Assembly: GCA_009838975.1 (NCBI GenBank)
Contig: VXQO01000134.1
Location: 62,001 to 126,000, forward strand
Length of the DNA stretch: 64,000 nucleotides
Source of the DNA: Gemmatimonadota bacterium
GTDB lineage: Bacteria > Gemmatimonadota > Gemmatimonadetes > Longimicrobiales > Gaopeijiaceae
Reading direction: 5' to 3'
Of this stretch, positions 37,899 through 47,311 are shown piece after piece. Both the position numbers and the translations under genes were made by a program. Numbering within the stretch: position 1 is the first letter of the stretch; each line of letters starts with the position of its first letter. The notes beneath the pieces are model-generated. The model saw only the letters and a list, made by a program, of their open reading frames with translations, ran no database searches and was not told the DNA's origin.

Positions 37899-39956
37899 TC
37901 AGCCTGCGCTGAGGAACCAGGAAGCCAGCACCAGCGACACGACGCTCATCAGCTTGATGAGGATGTTCAGGGACGGCCCCGAGGTGTCCTTGAAGGGGTC
38001 GCCCACCGTGTCGCCGACGACCGCGGCCTTGTGGGGGTCGGAACCCTTGCCGCCGTGTGCGCCTCCCTCGATGTATTTCTTGGCGTTGTCCCAGGCACCG
38101 CCGGCATTCGCCATGAAGAGTGCCATCAGCACGCCCGTGACGGTGGCGCCGGCGAGCATCCCGCCCAGCGCCTCGACGCCGAGGAATCTGCCGACCAGCA
38201 CCGGAGCGAGCACCGCCGTGATTCCCGGCAGCAGCATCTCGCGGAGCGCCGCGCGGGTGGAAATGTCCACGCAGCGCGCTGAATCCGGTTTGGCGGTGCC
38301 CGCCATCAGGCCCGGGATCTCGCGGAACTGCCGGCGAACTTCCTCGACCATTCCGGCGGCGGCGCGACCGACCGCGGTCATGGTGAAGGCCGCGACCAGG
38401 AAGGGGAGCATTCCTCCTATGAAGAGCCCGATCACCACCAGCGGGTTGATGAGGTTGATCGCCTGGAGCTGCACGGCAGTCGAGTATGCGGAGAACAGCG
38501 CCAGCGCCGTCAGCGCGGCCGATCCGATGGCGAAGCCCTTGCCGATCGCCGCCGTGGTGTTGCCGATCGCGTCGAGCGAGTCGGTGACCTTGCGCGTCTC
38601 GGGCCCGAGGCCCGCCATCTCGCTGATCCCTCCTGCGTTGTCCGCCACCGGGCCGTAGGCGTCCACCGACATGGTGGCCCCCACCGTGGCGAGCATCCCC
38701 ACCGCGGCGATCCCGATCCCGTAGAGGCCGCTGGTGACGAAGGAGATCAGGATGGCCGCACAGATGAGCAGCAGCGGGATCGCGGTCGATTCCATGCCCA
38801 CGGCCAGTCCGGTGATGATGTTGGTGGCCGAGCCGGTTTCGGACGAGCCGGCGATCTTCCTGACGGGGCGCGATCCCGTATAGTACTCGGTGACCACGCC
38901 GATGAGGATCCCGACCAGAGTTCCCGACAGGATCGCCCAGAAGGGACCCATGGGTGACAGGACGGAACCGGTCGCGGGATCCTCGATGTGCATGTCGAGG
39001 GCGCCCACGACAAAGAACATGATCACGAGGAAGAGCCCGGCCGCGACGAAGGTCACGTTGCGCAGCGCGGCGCCTGGATCGGTGCGCTCAAGCAGCCTCA
39101 TGGAGCCGATCCCGATCAGCGAGCAGACCAGGCCCACCAGCACGGTGATGATGGGGAGCGCCACGGCTTCCACCGTGCTCGCCGCCAGCGCGGCCGAGGT
39201 CGCGCCGATCGCGATGGTCGCCACCACCGAACCCACATAGGACTCGAAGATGTCGGCTCCCATGCCTGCCACGTCCCCCACGTTGTCGCCCACGTTGTCG
39301 GCGATCGTCGCCGGGTTGCGGGGATCGTCCTCGGGGATGCCGGCTTCGACCTTCCCCACCAGGTCGGCGCCGACGTCGGCGGCCTTGGTGAAGATGCCGC
39401 CGCCCACGCGCGCGAAGAGGGCGATGGAAGAGGCCCCCATGGCGAAGCCGGCAATGATCTCGGCGAAGCGCGGGAGGTCGCCCGTGCCCGGAATCGCGTC
39501 AGCGGCCAGGGTGACATAGAGGGCACCGATGCCCAGGAGTCCCAGGGCGGCCACCGACAGGCCCATGACCGCGCCGCCGAAGAAGGCGATGCGCAGCGCC
39601 TTGCCCTGCCCTTCCTCGTTGGCCGCGGCAGAGGTGCGAACGTTCGCCCGTGTGGCGGCCTTCATGCCGAAGAAGCCCGCCAGCACGCTGCTGGCCGCGC
39701 CGGCCACGTACGCGAGCGCCGAGGGCCCTCCGATCGCGAGGTAGAGAAGAACGGCCACTACGGCCACGAAGACCGCGAGCACGGTGTACTCGCGCCGCAG
39801 GAACGCCATCGCGCCATCGTGGATCTGCCCGGCCAGGTCGGACATCATGTCGGTGCCCTGCGGCTGCCGGACGACGTAGCGGTACACCAGCAGTGCGGCG
39901 AACAACCCGAGGGCGCCGAACGCCCAGGCCCAGTCGGTCCAGTTCAGGGGATTCAT
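37899..39956 (-). CDS. hppA: Membrane-bound ion-pumping pyrophosphatase, K+-dependent type
   Basis: Hydrolyses pyrophosphate and pumps H+ or Na+ across the inner membrane. 685 residues with about 16 spans. Signature motifs: [50 protein letters not shown] and the C-terminal [17 protein letters not shown]. The segment [10 protein letters not shown] carries Ala where K+-independent enzymes have Lys, indicating the K+-dependent subfamily. Whether it moves H+ or Na+ is not settled by eye. It can energise the membrane from pyrophosphate made by biosynthetic enzymes. Confidence 0.95.
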   Translation of the reverse strand: MNPLNWTDWAWAFGALGLFAALLVYRYVVRQPQGTDMMSDLAGQIHDGAMAFLRREYTVLAVFVAVVAVLLYLAIGGPSALAYVAGAASSVLAGFFGMKAATRANVRTSAAANEEGQGKALRIAFFGGAVMGLSVAALGLLGIGALYVTLAADAIPGTGDLPRFAEIIAGFAMGASSIALFARVGGGIFTKAADVGADLVGKVEAGIPEDDPRNPATIADNVGDNVGDVAGMGADIFESYVGSVVATIAIGATSAALAASTVEAVALPIITVLVGLVCSLIGIGSMRLLERTDPGAALRNVTFVAAGLFLVIMFFVVGALDMHIEDPATGSVLSPMGPFWAILSGTLVGILIGVVTEYYTGSRPVRKIAGSSETGSATNIITGLAVGMESTAIPLLLICAAILISFVTSGLYGIGIAAVGMLATVGATMSVDAYGPVADNAGGISEMAGLGPETRKVTDSLDAIGNTTAAIGKGFAIGSAALTALALFSAYSTAVQLQAINLINPLVVIGLFIGGMLPFLVAAFTMTAVGRAAAGMVEEVRRQFREIPGLMAGTAKPDSARCVDISTRAALREMLLPGITAVLAPVLVGRFLGVEALGGMLAGATVTGVLMALFMANAGGAWDNAKKYIEGGAHGGKGSDPHKAAVVGDTVGDPFKDTSGPSLNILIKLMSVVSLVLASWFLSAG

Positions 39957-40034
39957 CTGGTCTTCATCTCTCTCTTGTGGAGGTTGTCGGTCGTCAGTCT
40001 AAGTGTTTCGGCAAGGCTGGTCGCGCCGGCAGCG

Positions 40035-40643
40035 TCATCGGTTGAAGCGGTTCATCGCCGCCTCGACGCCGTCATCGGCCCACACCCCGATCGCCTCGCC
40101 AAGCTCCGGCAACAACGCCACGACCCGGTCCTCATCCTCTTCGGGTATGGGCGACAGCACCCAGTCGGCCAGATCCGCTCCCGCCGGGGCGATTCCCACT
40201 CCGACCCGGAGGCGGGCGTAGGCGTTGGTGCCGAGCACCTCGCTGACGGACTTGAGGCCATTGTGGCCGCCCGCGCCGCCACCGGGGCGGAACCTCACCC
40301 GTCCCACGTCCAGGTTGGCGTCGTCGGTCACGACCAGGAGATCGGTTTCGACGCGGAATCCGTCGATTCGCCACAGGTTGGTCAGGGCCAGCCCGCTTCG
40401 GTTCATGTATGTTCGCGGCTTGACCAGGAGGATGGTGCGTCCGCCGATCACGCGGGAGGTCTCGAATCGCTTCGCCCGGCGCGCGAAAGGCTCGAATTCG
40501 TGATCGTATGCGAAGCGGTCCAGCACCCACCACCCGACGTTGTGGCGCGTGGCGTCGTACCGGGGTCCCGGGTTGCCGAGCCCGACAACCACGATGGTGC
40601 GGATTTCGGGGGCGCGGCACTCCGCTTCCCCACCCGTGGTCAA
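40035..40643 (-). CDS. pth: Peptidyl-tRNA hydrolase
   Basis: Releases peptides from stalled peptidyl-tRNA. 202 residues from a TTG start overlapping the rplY stop (TTGA). VGLGNPGPRYDATRHNVG contains the catalytic His; KPRTYMNRSG and GGGAGGHNGLKSV are conserved. rplY-pth is a common pair. Confidence 0.95.
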   Translation of the reverse strand: MTTGGEAECRAPEIRTIVVVGLGNPGPRYDATRHNVGWWVLDRFAYDHEFEPFARRAKRFETSRVIGGRTILLVKPRTYMNRSGLALTNLWRIDGFRVETDLLVVTDDANLDVGRVRFRPGGGAGGHNGLKSVSEVLGTNAYARLRVGVGIAPAGADLADWVLSPIPEEDEDRVVALLPELGEAIGVWADDGVEAAMNRFNR

Positions 40644-40960
40644 CCGTTGTCCCCGCCGGACCCCTCCGTTCCGACACGGAGAAAATCAACGTGGAGAAGC
40701 TGGGCGCGGACGGGATGAACCTGTACCTCCTGCACCGTGGCGAGTTCGTTCGTCCCGTCGTCCACGGCCAGTTGGAGTACGGTGTCGTCGAGCGAAATCG
40801 AATGGAGGAGGTTGTGGGCTTCACGGGCCTCCATCGAGACCAGCACCGTGTCGCGCCCGTCACCGTAGATGACACCGGGGACGCGGCCGGCGCGCCGCAG
40901 TCTGCGGGCGACTCCCTTTCCGGCTTCGTTGCGGGCTTTGAGGTTCAGTCTTGCTTCCAT
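40640..40960 (-). CDS. rplY: Ribosomal protein bL25, short form
   Basis: Binds 5S rRNA. 106 residues, so the short form without the C-terminal CTC/TL5 domain. ARRLRRAGRVPGVIYGDG and VQEVQVHPVRAQLLHVDF are conserved. Lies 33 bases after prs and overlaps pth by four bases. Confidence 0.93.
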   Translation of the reverse strand: MEARLNLKARNEAGKGVARRLRRAGRVPGVIYGDGRDTVLVSMEAREAHNLLHSISLDDTVLQLAVDDGTNELATVQEVQVHPVRAQLLHVDFLRVGTEGSGGDNG

Positions 40961-40993
40961 GGGAAAGTTCCGTACGTCAGTGAGGACTCGACA

Positions 40994-41983
40994 TCATCCG
41001 GCGACCACCTTGGGCGGCCCGTATTGATTCGTGAGTTCGAAGAGCTGGCTGACCGACGAGTGCGTGTGGATGTAGGTGATGGCCCGCGACAGCAGATCCG
41101 CCACCGAGAGTACCGTCAGTCGGTCGAAGCGCTTCTCGTGGGGAATGTGGATCGTATTGGTTACCACCAGTTCCGACAGCGGCGAGGCCGACAGCCTCGA
41201 CACGGCCTCGCCCGAAAGCAGGGCGTGCGTGGCTCCGACGTAGACGCGCCTGGCTCCGCGTTCCTTGAGCGCGGTGACCGCCTGCGCGATGGTGCCGCCG
41301 GTGTCGATCATGTCGTCGGTGATCAGGCACGTGCGTCCGTCCACGTCACCCACGACGTTGAGGACTTCGGAGACATTCGCGGTGGGCCTCCGCTTGTCGA
41401 TGATCGCGAACGACGCGCTCAGCCGTTTGGCGAACCCCCGCGCCATCTTGGCCGAGCCTACATCGGGCGCCACCACCACCAGGTCCGGCAGCCGCTTCTG
41501 CTTGAAATAGCTCGTGAAGACCGGCGCGGCATAGAGATGATCGACCGGAATGTCGAAGAAACCCTGGATCTGGTGCTGGTGGAAATCGATGCTGACCACC
41601 CTGTCGGCCCCTGCCGCCGTGATCAGGTTGGCGACGAGCTTGGCGCCGATCGAAACACGAGGCTGGTCCTTGCGATCCTGGCGCCCGTAGCCGAAATAGG
41701 GCACCACCGCCGTGACCCGCGCCGCCGATGCGCGCCGGGCGGCGTCGACCAGCAGGAGCAGTTCCATGATGTTGTCGGCGTTCGCGACCGTCGGCTGGAC
41801 GATGAACACGTCCCTGCCCCGTGCGTTGCGGTCGATCCGCACGAAGATCTCACCATCCGCGAAGTTGTAGATGGTGACCCCGTCCGCCGATGTGCCGAGG
41901 TTGTCGGCGATCTCCCCGGCCAGAGGCCGGTTGGCCCGGCCAGCCAGGAGCAGTAGCGGATTCGGCCCGATCGATTCTTCCAT
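40994..41983 (-). CDS. prs: Ribose-phosphate pyrophosphokinase
   Basis: Makes PRPP for nucleotides, His, Trp and NAD. 329 residues from the ATG at 41983; upstream in-frame codons to 42073 contain the promoter and are not coding. Conserved FADGEIFVRI, VVPYFGYGRQDRKD, VSIDFHQHQIQGFF and the PRPP loop LITDDMIDTGGTI. First gene of prs-rplY-pth-hppA-M20. In many bacteria ispE lies just upstream; here it is about 2.5 kb away. Confidence 0.96.
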   Translation of the reverse strand: MEESIGPNPLLLLAGRANRPLAGEIADNLGTSADGVTIYNFADGEIFVRIDRNARGRDVFIVQPTVANADNIMELLLLVDAARRASAARVTAVVPYFGYGRQDRKDQPRVSIGAKLVANLITAAGADRVVSIDFHQHQIQGFFDIPVDHLYAAPVFTSYFKQKRLPDLVVVAPDVGSAKMARGFAKRLSASFAIIDKRRPTANVSEVLNVVGDVDGRTCLITDDMIDTGGTIAQAVTALKERGARRVYVGATHALLSGEAVSRLSASPLSELVVTNTIHIPHEKRFDRLTVLSVADLLSRAITYIHTHSSVSQLFELTNQYGPPKVVAG

Positions 41984-42032
41984 GAAGCGGTGCCCTGGAG
42001 ATGGATGCCCGTCGATTCCGTGACAGCCGTAA

Positions 42033-42038
42033 ATTATA
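42033..42038 (-). promoter_or_regulatory. -10 box (TATAAT) upstream of prs
   Basis: A perfect TATAAT on the minus strand, 49 bases before the prs ATG. No good -35 is seen. Lies inside the 127-base gap between the unassigned 578-residue gene and prs. Confidence 0.5.
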
Positions 42039-42110
42039 GCGATTCCAGGTCGGCAGGTGTGAGAGGTCGACACGGTCGCGCGTGCGGCGCCGGGGCTCGC
42101 TCAGGAAGTG

Positions 42111-43847
42111 CTATCGCACCTGGAAGCTCCGTCGCCCGGAAAGCGGGGAGCGGCCCGGCACGGATACTTCCACCACGACGTCGTACTCTCCTGCGCCGAG
42201 ATCCGGCAGACCGATCCGGAAGGCGCGGAAGAGCGGCCGGGGCCGATCCGGGCCGGCCTCTTCCCAGCTCACGGACACCTCTTCCTTCGGGCCGCCGAAG
42301 CCCAGCCATCGCACTGCCCGCGAGAGGATTCCTTCGCCGCGTTTCTCCACCCACGCGTCGAACCCCACCACTTCGGACCGGAAGCCAAGCCCGTACACCT
42401 CGAACGCGACGCTCAGGGCCTCCCCGGCCGGGACTTCGCCGGAACCCCGGAGTACGGTCAGCATTTCGTCGAAATCGGCCGGCTCGGCATGGGCGTCGAG
42501 GAGCATGAGGTCCGAGATGGAAAGCACATCGGGCGGTACGCGCCTCAGCCCCACCCCGGTGCGCAGGCGGTACCCCCGGCGGATTTCCGGCGCGAGGGCT
42601 TCGAAGCTGACGATGCCCCACTCGCCCCACGGAGTCAGCCCGGAGATCCTGACCGTCTCGCCGGCACGGGCCTCGATCTTCGCCTCGAGCTCGAGTGCGC
42701 CGAACTGCTCGACGAACAGCCCCGCCTCCACGGGTCCCGGCGCGAAACCGGCGCTGTCGGCTACCGACGCGGTGGGCGGCTTCCAGGCGGCCGCGACGAC
42801 CACCCCGTCGCGGCGCCAGAACCGTCCCACCTGGCCATCGAGCGGGGCGAGCGAGTCCAGGAACGGAGGAAGGTGGACGCTGCGCGCGTGTCCGTCGCGG
42901 ATCTCCCAGGGAACGGCGTCCTCGCCGGAGAATTCGAGGAGCTCGCCGGGAGGAAAGGTCCTGACCGCCGCCGGGTTGTCGCGCCCCGTCACCGTGAAAG
43001 TCTGCGATCCGCCCCGCGGCCACGAACGCTCCCACGCGACCGGCCAGCCGTAGCGGACCGCGGCCTCCGCCATGTCGTCGCCCCATCGCAGGCGGTGCGG
43101 GTTGCGCGCTCCCTCGGAGCTCATGGCGTACACCCACCGACTCAGGTGCCCGGTCCAGCGGTCGTTGCCGCCGGCGAGGAACAAGGGGTCGGCCAGCAGC
43201 CAGAGCCGGTCCGCCGCAGGGGACGAGTCGGCCTGGGCCGAGAGCCAGTCCATGAGCCCGCGGTCAAGGAGCAGCCCGGGGTCCGTCCACTCCGTCCGGA
43301 GTTCCGCGGGCATGGCCTCCAGTGCCCGTGCGAAGGCGTCCTCGGCGCCTTCGACATCCTCCGCATGGTGCCGCACGTAGCCGAGATAGGCATCGCATCG
43401 CCATCGATCAGGCAGCCCGCACGCCAGTGCCAGCGATTCGGCGCTCTCCAGCCGCTCCGCCTCGACGAAGTAGCGGATCCGCTGCCCGAAGATCCAGTGA
43501 TCTCCGGGGATCAGGCGGGCCAGCGAGTCCAGAGCGGCCAGGAACTCGATTCGGGCCGCGCCGATGTCTTCCGGTTCCTCCCGCGGCCGCCAACCCTCGT
43601 CCCCGTCGTCCCAGACACAGAGCCGTCCGATGATCTCGTCGCACTCGTGGCCCCCACTCGACAGCGAGCGGGGCAGTTCACGCACGCGGCGGCGCTCGAA
43701 CCGCGCCTGGAGGCTGCGGGCGTGGTCGTGGGTGTCCGCGGAATCCGTGACCTGAAAGTGCTCGGCCACCGAGTATGTCGCCGGGGACGCAACGGCGCCC
43801 GAGGGCAGCGCCGCCAGCGAGGCGGCCAGGGTGGCATGGGAGATCAT
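42111..43847 (-). CDS. Unassigned 578-residue protein with a repeat-like helical middle
   Basis: No family recognised. I start at the ATG at 43847; residues 1-20 (ATLAASLAALPSGAVASPA) could be a weak signal sequence. A TPR-like helical region lies at about 110-210 (YLGYVRHHAEDVEGAEDAFARALEAMP). A Trp-rich segment near 205-270 contains LLADPLFLAGGNDRW and LRWGDDMAEAAVRYGWP. The C-terminal half has beta-rich modules ending EYDVVVEVSVPGRSPLSGRRSFQVR, resembling a secreted beta-sandwich. It seems a monocistronic envelope protein placed between prs and a divergent small gene. Confidence 0.75.
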   Translation of the reverse strand: MISHATLAASLAALPSGAVASPATYSVAEHFQVTDSADTHDHARSLQARFERRRVRELPRSLSSGGHECDEIIGRLCVWDDGDEGWRPREEPEDIGAARIEFLAALDSLARLIPGDHWIFGQRIRYFVEAERLESAESLALACGLPDRWRCDAYLGYVRHHAEDVEGAEDAFARALEAMPAELRTEWTDPGLLLDRGLMDWLSAQADSSPAADRLWLLADPLFLAGGNDRWTGHLSRWVYAMSSEGARNPHRLRWGDDMAEAAVRYGWPVAWERSWPRGGSQTFTVTGRDNPAAVRTFPPGELLEFSGEDAVPWEIRDGHARSVHLPPFLDSLAPLDGQVGRFWRRDGVVVAAAWKPPTASVADSAGFAPGPVEAGLFVEQFGALELEAKIEARAGETVRISGLTPWGEWGIVSFEALAPEIRRGYRLRTGVGLRRVPPDVLSISDLMLLDAHAEPADFDEMLTVLRGSGEVPAGEALSVAFEVYGLGFRSEVVGFDAWVEKRGEGILSRAVRWLGFGGPKEEVSVSWEEAGPDRPRPLFRAFRIGLPDLGAGEYDVVVEVSVPGRSPLSGRRSFQVR

Positions 43848-43929
43848 GGTGTTCGACGGGTCCGGGTTGCTGTATACCTTGAAGGCGGGCCCGGCGCCTC
43901 GCAACGTCGGACATCATTCCTGGAGCCTC

Positions 43930-44328
43930 ATGATGTCAGATTCCTACGGCAGTCAACTACCTGTGCCGGCCGGTCGCGGCGTGGTCATCAGGGACTTCAT
44001 CGTCTTCCAGATCAAACTGGCGGCTGACGGGCTGAAGGACGTAGTCGCGATCAACCTGTCGATCATAGCCATCGTGATCGACCTGCTCACCGGGCGTGGA
44101 AGCCGTCCACGCTTCTTCTATGGCGTAGTGCGCCTGAGCGCCCGCTTCGAAGGATGGCTGGACCTGCACCGGCTACGGGGGATTCCCTCCAGCCATGCCC
44201 GGGACGCCCTGTCCCGACTCGAGGCACCGGACGCCGACGCGCTCATCGACCAGTTCGAGGGCCTGGTGCAGCGCAAGACCTCGGAGATGCGGGCCAGGCG
44301 GGAGGACCCGTGGGACTCCATGGACTGA
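43930..44328 (+). CDS. Small unassigned protein, possibly membrane-associated
   Basis: 132 residues from ATG 43930 (a second ATG follows directly), with GGAG just upstream. An amphipathic segment (VVIRDFIVFQIKLAADGLKD) leads into a hydrophobic stretch (VVAINLSIIAIVIDLL) at about 38-54. The C-terminus is charged and helical. Convergent with tRNA-Gln. Family not recognised. Confidence 0.75.
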   Translation: MMSDSYGSQLPVPAGRGVVIRDFIVFQIKLAADGLKDVVAINLSIIAIVIDLLTGRGSRPRFFYGVVRLSARFEGWLDLHRLRGIPSSHARDALSRLEAPDADALIDQFEGLVQRKTSEMRARREDPWDSMD

Positions 44329-44361
44329 CCTGGGACACGGCCCCCGCACGGCGGCACGCAG

Positions 44362-44432
44362 TTGGCCCGGGTGGATTCGAACCACCACCGCCGGTTCCAA
44401 AGACCGGTGTCCTGCCATTAGACGACGGGCCA
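44362..44432 (-). tRNA. trnQ: tRNA-Gln (anticodon UUG)
   Basis: 71 bases. Acceptor stem TGGCCCG/CGGGCCA, D-arm with AATGGCAG, anticodon stem-loop CGGTC-TTTGGAA-CCG giving UUG, and T-arm GGTGG-TTCGAAT-CCACC. Discriminator A. The CCA end is not encoded, so it needs the nucleotidyltransferase, plausibly the one at 49983. A target of MnmA. Confidence 0.95.
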
Positions 44433-44501
44433 GACAGCGGGAATCTCCGGTCGACGACGATCGATTGACGGACATCGTCGCTCCCGATTCCCAGCACCGG
44501 A

Positions 44502-44531
44502 ATCGTAGCGCAGGCACGGGAGCGGGTTCAA
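44502..44531 (-). promoter_or_regulatory. Promoter candidate for tRNA-Gln
   Basis: On the minus strand TTGAAC (44526-44531), 18-base spacer, TACGAT (44502-44507). The -35 contains the ispE stop codon. Transcription would start about 60 bases before the mature tRNA. Confidence 0.45.
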
Positions 44532-45475
44532 GACGCGGGCGCGCGCCCGGCCGCACCGGAAACCGGCACCGGCTCGGGAATGGTCGTCAGGGTCGGCACC
44601 ACCAGAACCGCCGCGATCCATGGTCCGCCGCGGACTTCTCCGGCGACCCGCAGGGCCTCCCGCGCGCGGTCGAAGATCCCGAAAACCGCCGAACCGCTGC
44701 CCGTCAGGCCGCTCAGCACGGCCCCGCGTCGCTCCAGGGAATCGCGGACGACCGCGAGCCCGCGAAACCGGGCAAAGAGGGGTCGCTCGAAGACGTTGGC
44801 CTGGAGCGAGGCAAGGCGCTGCCAGTCCGCGGAGTCGATTCCATCGAGCATTGCGGAAGCGGCGGGCAGATCCAGCCCCGCCGACGCCTCCCGGTAGCCG
44901 GCGGCGGTATTCGCGCGGTCGCGCGGAACCACGACCACGATCCTTGCAGCGGGGGGTGGCGGGCAGGGCAGCAACCGGTCACCCCTGCCCCACGCCAGCG
45001 CCGCAGGGACGCGGGCACAGAAGAAGGGAACGTCCGAACCGATTCGTCCTCCCAACTCGATCAGATCGCTCCTTGTCAGCGGTCTGCCGTACAGGAGATT
45101 CAGCGCCGCAAGCGTCCCCGCGCCATCGGACGAACCGCCGCCCAGACCGGTCCCGGCCGGAATCCTCTTGGTCAATGACATCGAAACCGCCGGGGTGATT
45201 CCGGTGGTTGCGAAGAAGGCCTGGGCCGCTTTCATCACGGTGTTCTGCTCGGGCTCCCCCAGGTCGCCGATGATGTCGCCGCTTCCAGCAACGGATTCTC
45301 GCCGGCGGATCTCCAGGGAGATGCCTGTGCTCGTTTGCCGCCGGACCTCGACCCGGTCGAAGAGCCCGATCGCCTGGAATAGGGTCTCGATCTGGTGATA
45401 CCCCGTGTCTTCGCGCGCAAGGATGCGCAGGAAGAGGTTGACTTTGGCCGGACAGGCTACCGAGACGCCGGTCAC
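44528..45475 (-). CDS. ispE: 4-diphosphocytidyl-2-C-methyl-D-erythritol kinase
   Basis: Fourth MEP-pathway step. 315 residues from the GTG at 45475, which overlaps the upstream stop as GTGA; a longer open frame upstream is antisense-like. GHMP kinase features: CPAKVNLFLRI at the N-terminus, the ATP loop PAGTGLGGGSSDGAG and the C-terminal LTGSGSAVFGIF. Last protein gene of the recA-alaS-...-ispE run. Confidence 0.93.
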   Translation of the reverse strand: MTGVSVACPAKVNLFLRILAREDTGYHQIETLFQAIGLFDRVEVRRQTSTGISLEIRRRESVAGSGDIIGDLGEPEQNTVMKAAQAFFATTGITPAVSMSLTKRIPAGTGLGGGSSDGAGTLAALNLLYGRPLTRSDLIELGGRIGSDVPFFCARVPAALAWGRGDRLLPCPPPPAARIVVVVPRDRANTAAGYREASAGLDLPAASAMLDGIDSADWQRLASLQANVFERPLFARFRGLAVVRDSLERRGAVLSGLTGSGSAVFGIFDRAREALRVAGEVRGGPWIAAVLVVPTLTTIPEPVPVSGAAGRAPAS

Positions 45476-46521
45476 CGGGCGGTCTGTTCGTGGCCGTGCG
45501 CCCTGCTTGCGGATGCGGGCTCGCGGGCGCTTCCGCGCAGGTCCCGCATCGAGAGGCCGATGCGACGGGCGTACCACAGGCCCATCAGGGTGATAGGAAT
45601 GAAGCCTCCCAGGTGCCAGCCAAAGGCGAATCCGATGGCCGAGGCCGCGGCCACGCCGTAGATGTCGGTCAGCGCGAGCTTTGCACCGGCATGAAAGGTC
45701 CCCACGTACCCCGGTGCCGACGGGACCGCCACGGCGAGGGCCACCGTCGCGTTTGCGAGGAGGGCCGCTGCAAATGGCAGTTCGATGCCGAAGGCGAAGA
45801 AGCCGATCCAGAAGGAGAGCGACTGCATCGTCCACACGGCCAGACTCCATGCTAGGGCCGGGAGCAGAAGGCGCCAGCCGCGCATCGACGCCAGTCCGGC
45901 CACGACGTGCTCGGCGATGGTCACGAGTGCCGCGGCGATGCGAGTCGGAAGTAGTGCGTGAGCCACCGTCGTTGCGGCGTGGAGGCTGCGTTCGGGAAAG
46001 GCGAGCAGGACCAGACAGACGAGAAGAACGATGGCGAGAAACAGCGATGCCCCCCGGACTCCGACGACCAGCTCGTCCGGCAGCGCACCGGAGGGGAAGT
46101 CCGGGTGCGCCAGGGCCACAACCAGCAGGAGCAGGATCACGACGCCGTCCAGGAATCGCTCGACCACCAGCGTGGCGAGCGCCGTGGCCGTGGACACCGG
46201 TTCCAGTCGGCTGTATGCGTACGCACGGGCAAGTTCCCCGGCCCGGGCCGGCAGCAGGTTGTTGGCCATGAAGCCGACGCAGACTGCGGCGAAGCGCGAT
46301 CGGAACGGGCTGTCGGGCTGAGCCGGCGCCAGGAAATAGCGCCAGCGAATCGCCCTCAGCGGAAAGACGGCGGTGGTGACCAGGACGGCAAGCGCCAGGA
46401 GGCCGAAGTTCGCGTCCCGGACGTGACTCCACACCTCGGCCGGATCCTCATGGCGGAGCAGCCACCAGATGAGGAAGGCGGCAATCGCGAGCCCGAGTAT
46501 CGTCATCCATCGGGTGCGCAT
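45472..46521 (-). CDS. Lysylphosphatidylglycerol synthase TM-region / UPF0104 family membrane protein
   Basis: 349 residues, about eight membrane spans. The family core is seen in PLRAIRWRYFL, GFMANNLLPARAGELARAY, ATLVVERFLDG and PSAPGYVGTFHAG. Members without the aminoacyltransferase domain, like this one, are often called AglD/MprF flippase-domain proteins and are tied to lipid or glycolipid transport. The C-terminus is a basic soluble tail. 19 bases after pdxJ. Confidence 0.87.
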   Translation of the reverse strand: MRTRWMTILGLAIAAFLIWWLLRHEDPAEVWSHVRDANFGLLALAVLVTTAVFPLRAIRWRYFLAPAQPDSPFRSRFAAVCVGFMANNLLPARAGELARAYAYSRLEPVSTATALATLVVERFLDGVVILLLLVVALAHPDFPSGALPDELVVGVRGASLFLAIVLLVCLVLLAFPERSLHAATTVAHALLPTRIAAALVTIAEHVVAGLASMRGWRLLLPALAWSLAVWTMQSLSFWIGFFAFGIELPFAAALLANATVALAVAVPSAPGYVGTFHAGAKLALTDIYGVAAASAIGFAFGWHLGGFIPITLMGLWYARRIGLSMRDLRGSAREPASASRAHGHEQTAR

Positions 46522-46540
46522 CCGAGAGCCAGTCAGCCCT

Positions 46541-47311
46541 TCAGAAACCGATCGGCGGCGCCCACTCGCCGGGGCGTCGAACGCGCCCGGGGGCCCCTTC
46601 CACGATCTCCTTCATTTCACGCACCGCGCGCTCGATTCCCACGAAGACGGACCGCGACACCACGCTGTGCCCGATGTTCAATTCCTCGATCAGGGGAAGC
46701 GCGGCGACCGGAACGACGTTCTCGTAGGTAAGCCCGTGGCCGGCGTGAACGGCCAGCCCGGCAGCGTCGGCGCGCGCCGCCGCTTCCGCCAGGCGCGCAA
46801 GCTCCATGGCCTTGTCGCGGTCCACGGCCGCGTTTGCGTATTCACCGGTGTGCAGTTCGACGGCGTCCGCCCCCAGCGCCTTCGTTTCTTCCACCGACAC
46901 CGCATCCGGATCGATGAAGAGCGAGGTGCGAATGCCGGCGTCCGCCAGCCGCCCCAGCGCCGCGGCCAGCGAACCACGCACCGACGCCGAGGTCAGGTTC
47001 AGCCCGCCTTCGGTGGTCACCTCCTCGCGCTTCTCGGGAACCAGCGTGACCTGCATGGGCAGCGTCCGCACGGCAAGGTCGACCATGCGTTCGTTGGACG
47101 AGATCTCAAGATTGATCCCGGTGCGTACGGTGCGCCCCAGGAGCTCCACGTCGCGCACCGAGATGTGACGGGCGTCCTGACGATGGTGGATCGTGATGCC
47201 GTCGGCGCCGCCGAGTTCCGCGAGCACGGCCGCACGCACCGGGTCGGGTTCATCCGTCATGCGCGCCTGCCGCACCGTCGCGACGTGGTCGATGTTGATG
47301 TACAGTCTCAT
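46541..47311 (-). CDS. pdxJ: Pyridoxine 5'-phosphate synthase
   Basis: Last step of de novo vitamin B6 synthesis in the DXP-dependent route. 256 residues from the ATG at 47311, overlapping the hflX stop as ATGA. LYINIDHVATVRQAR, ITIHHRQDARHI, NLEISSNE and GHGLTYENV are conserved. PLP made here is the cofactor of the desulfurase at 19555. pdxA is not in the window. Confidence 0.95.
   Translation of the reverse strand: MRLYINIDHVATVRQARMTDEPDPVRAAVLAELGGADGITIHHRQDARHISVRDVELLGRTVRTGINLEISSNERMVDLAVRTLPMQVTLVPEKREEVTTEGGLNLTSASVRGSLAAALGRLADAGIRTSLFIDPDAVSVEETKALGADAVELHTGEYANAAVDRDKAMELARLAEAAARADAAGLAVHAGHGLTYENVVPVAALPLIEELNIGHSVVSRSVFVGIERAVREMKEIVEGAPGRVRRPGEWAPPIGF

Noticed and set aside
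44528..46432. A 634-codon frame that would fuse ispE to an upstream domain
   Set aside because: Only the part from 45475 is IspE; the rest is an alternate frame of the flippase-like gene, and a GTGA overlap marks the true ispE start.
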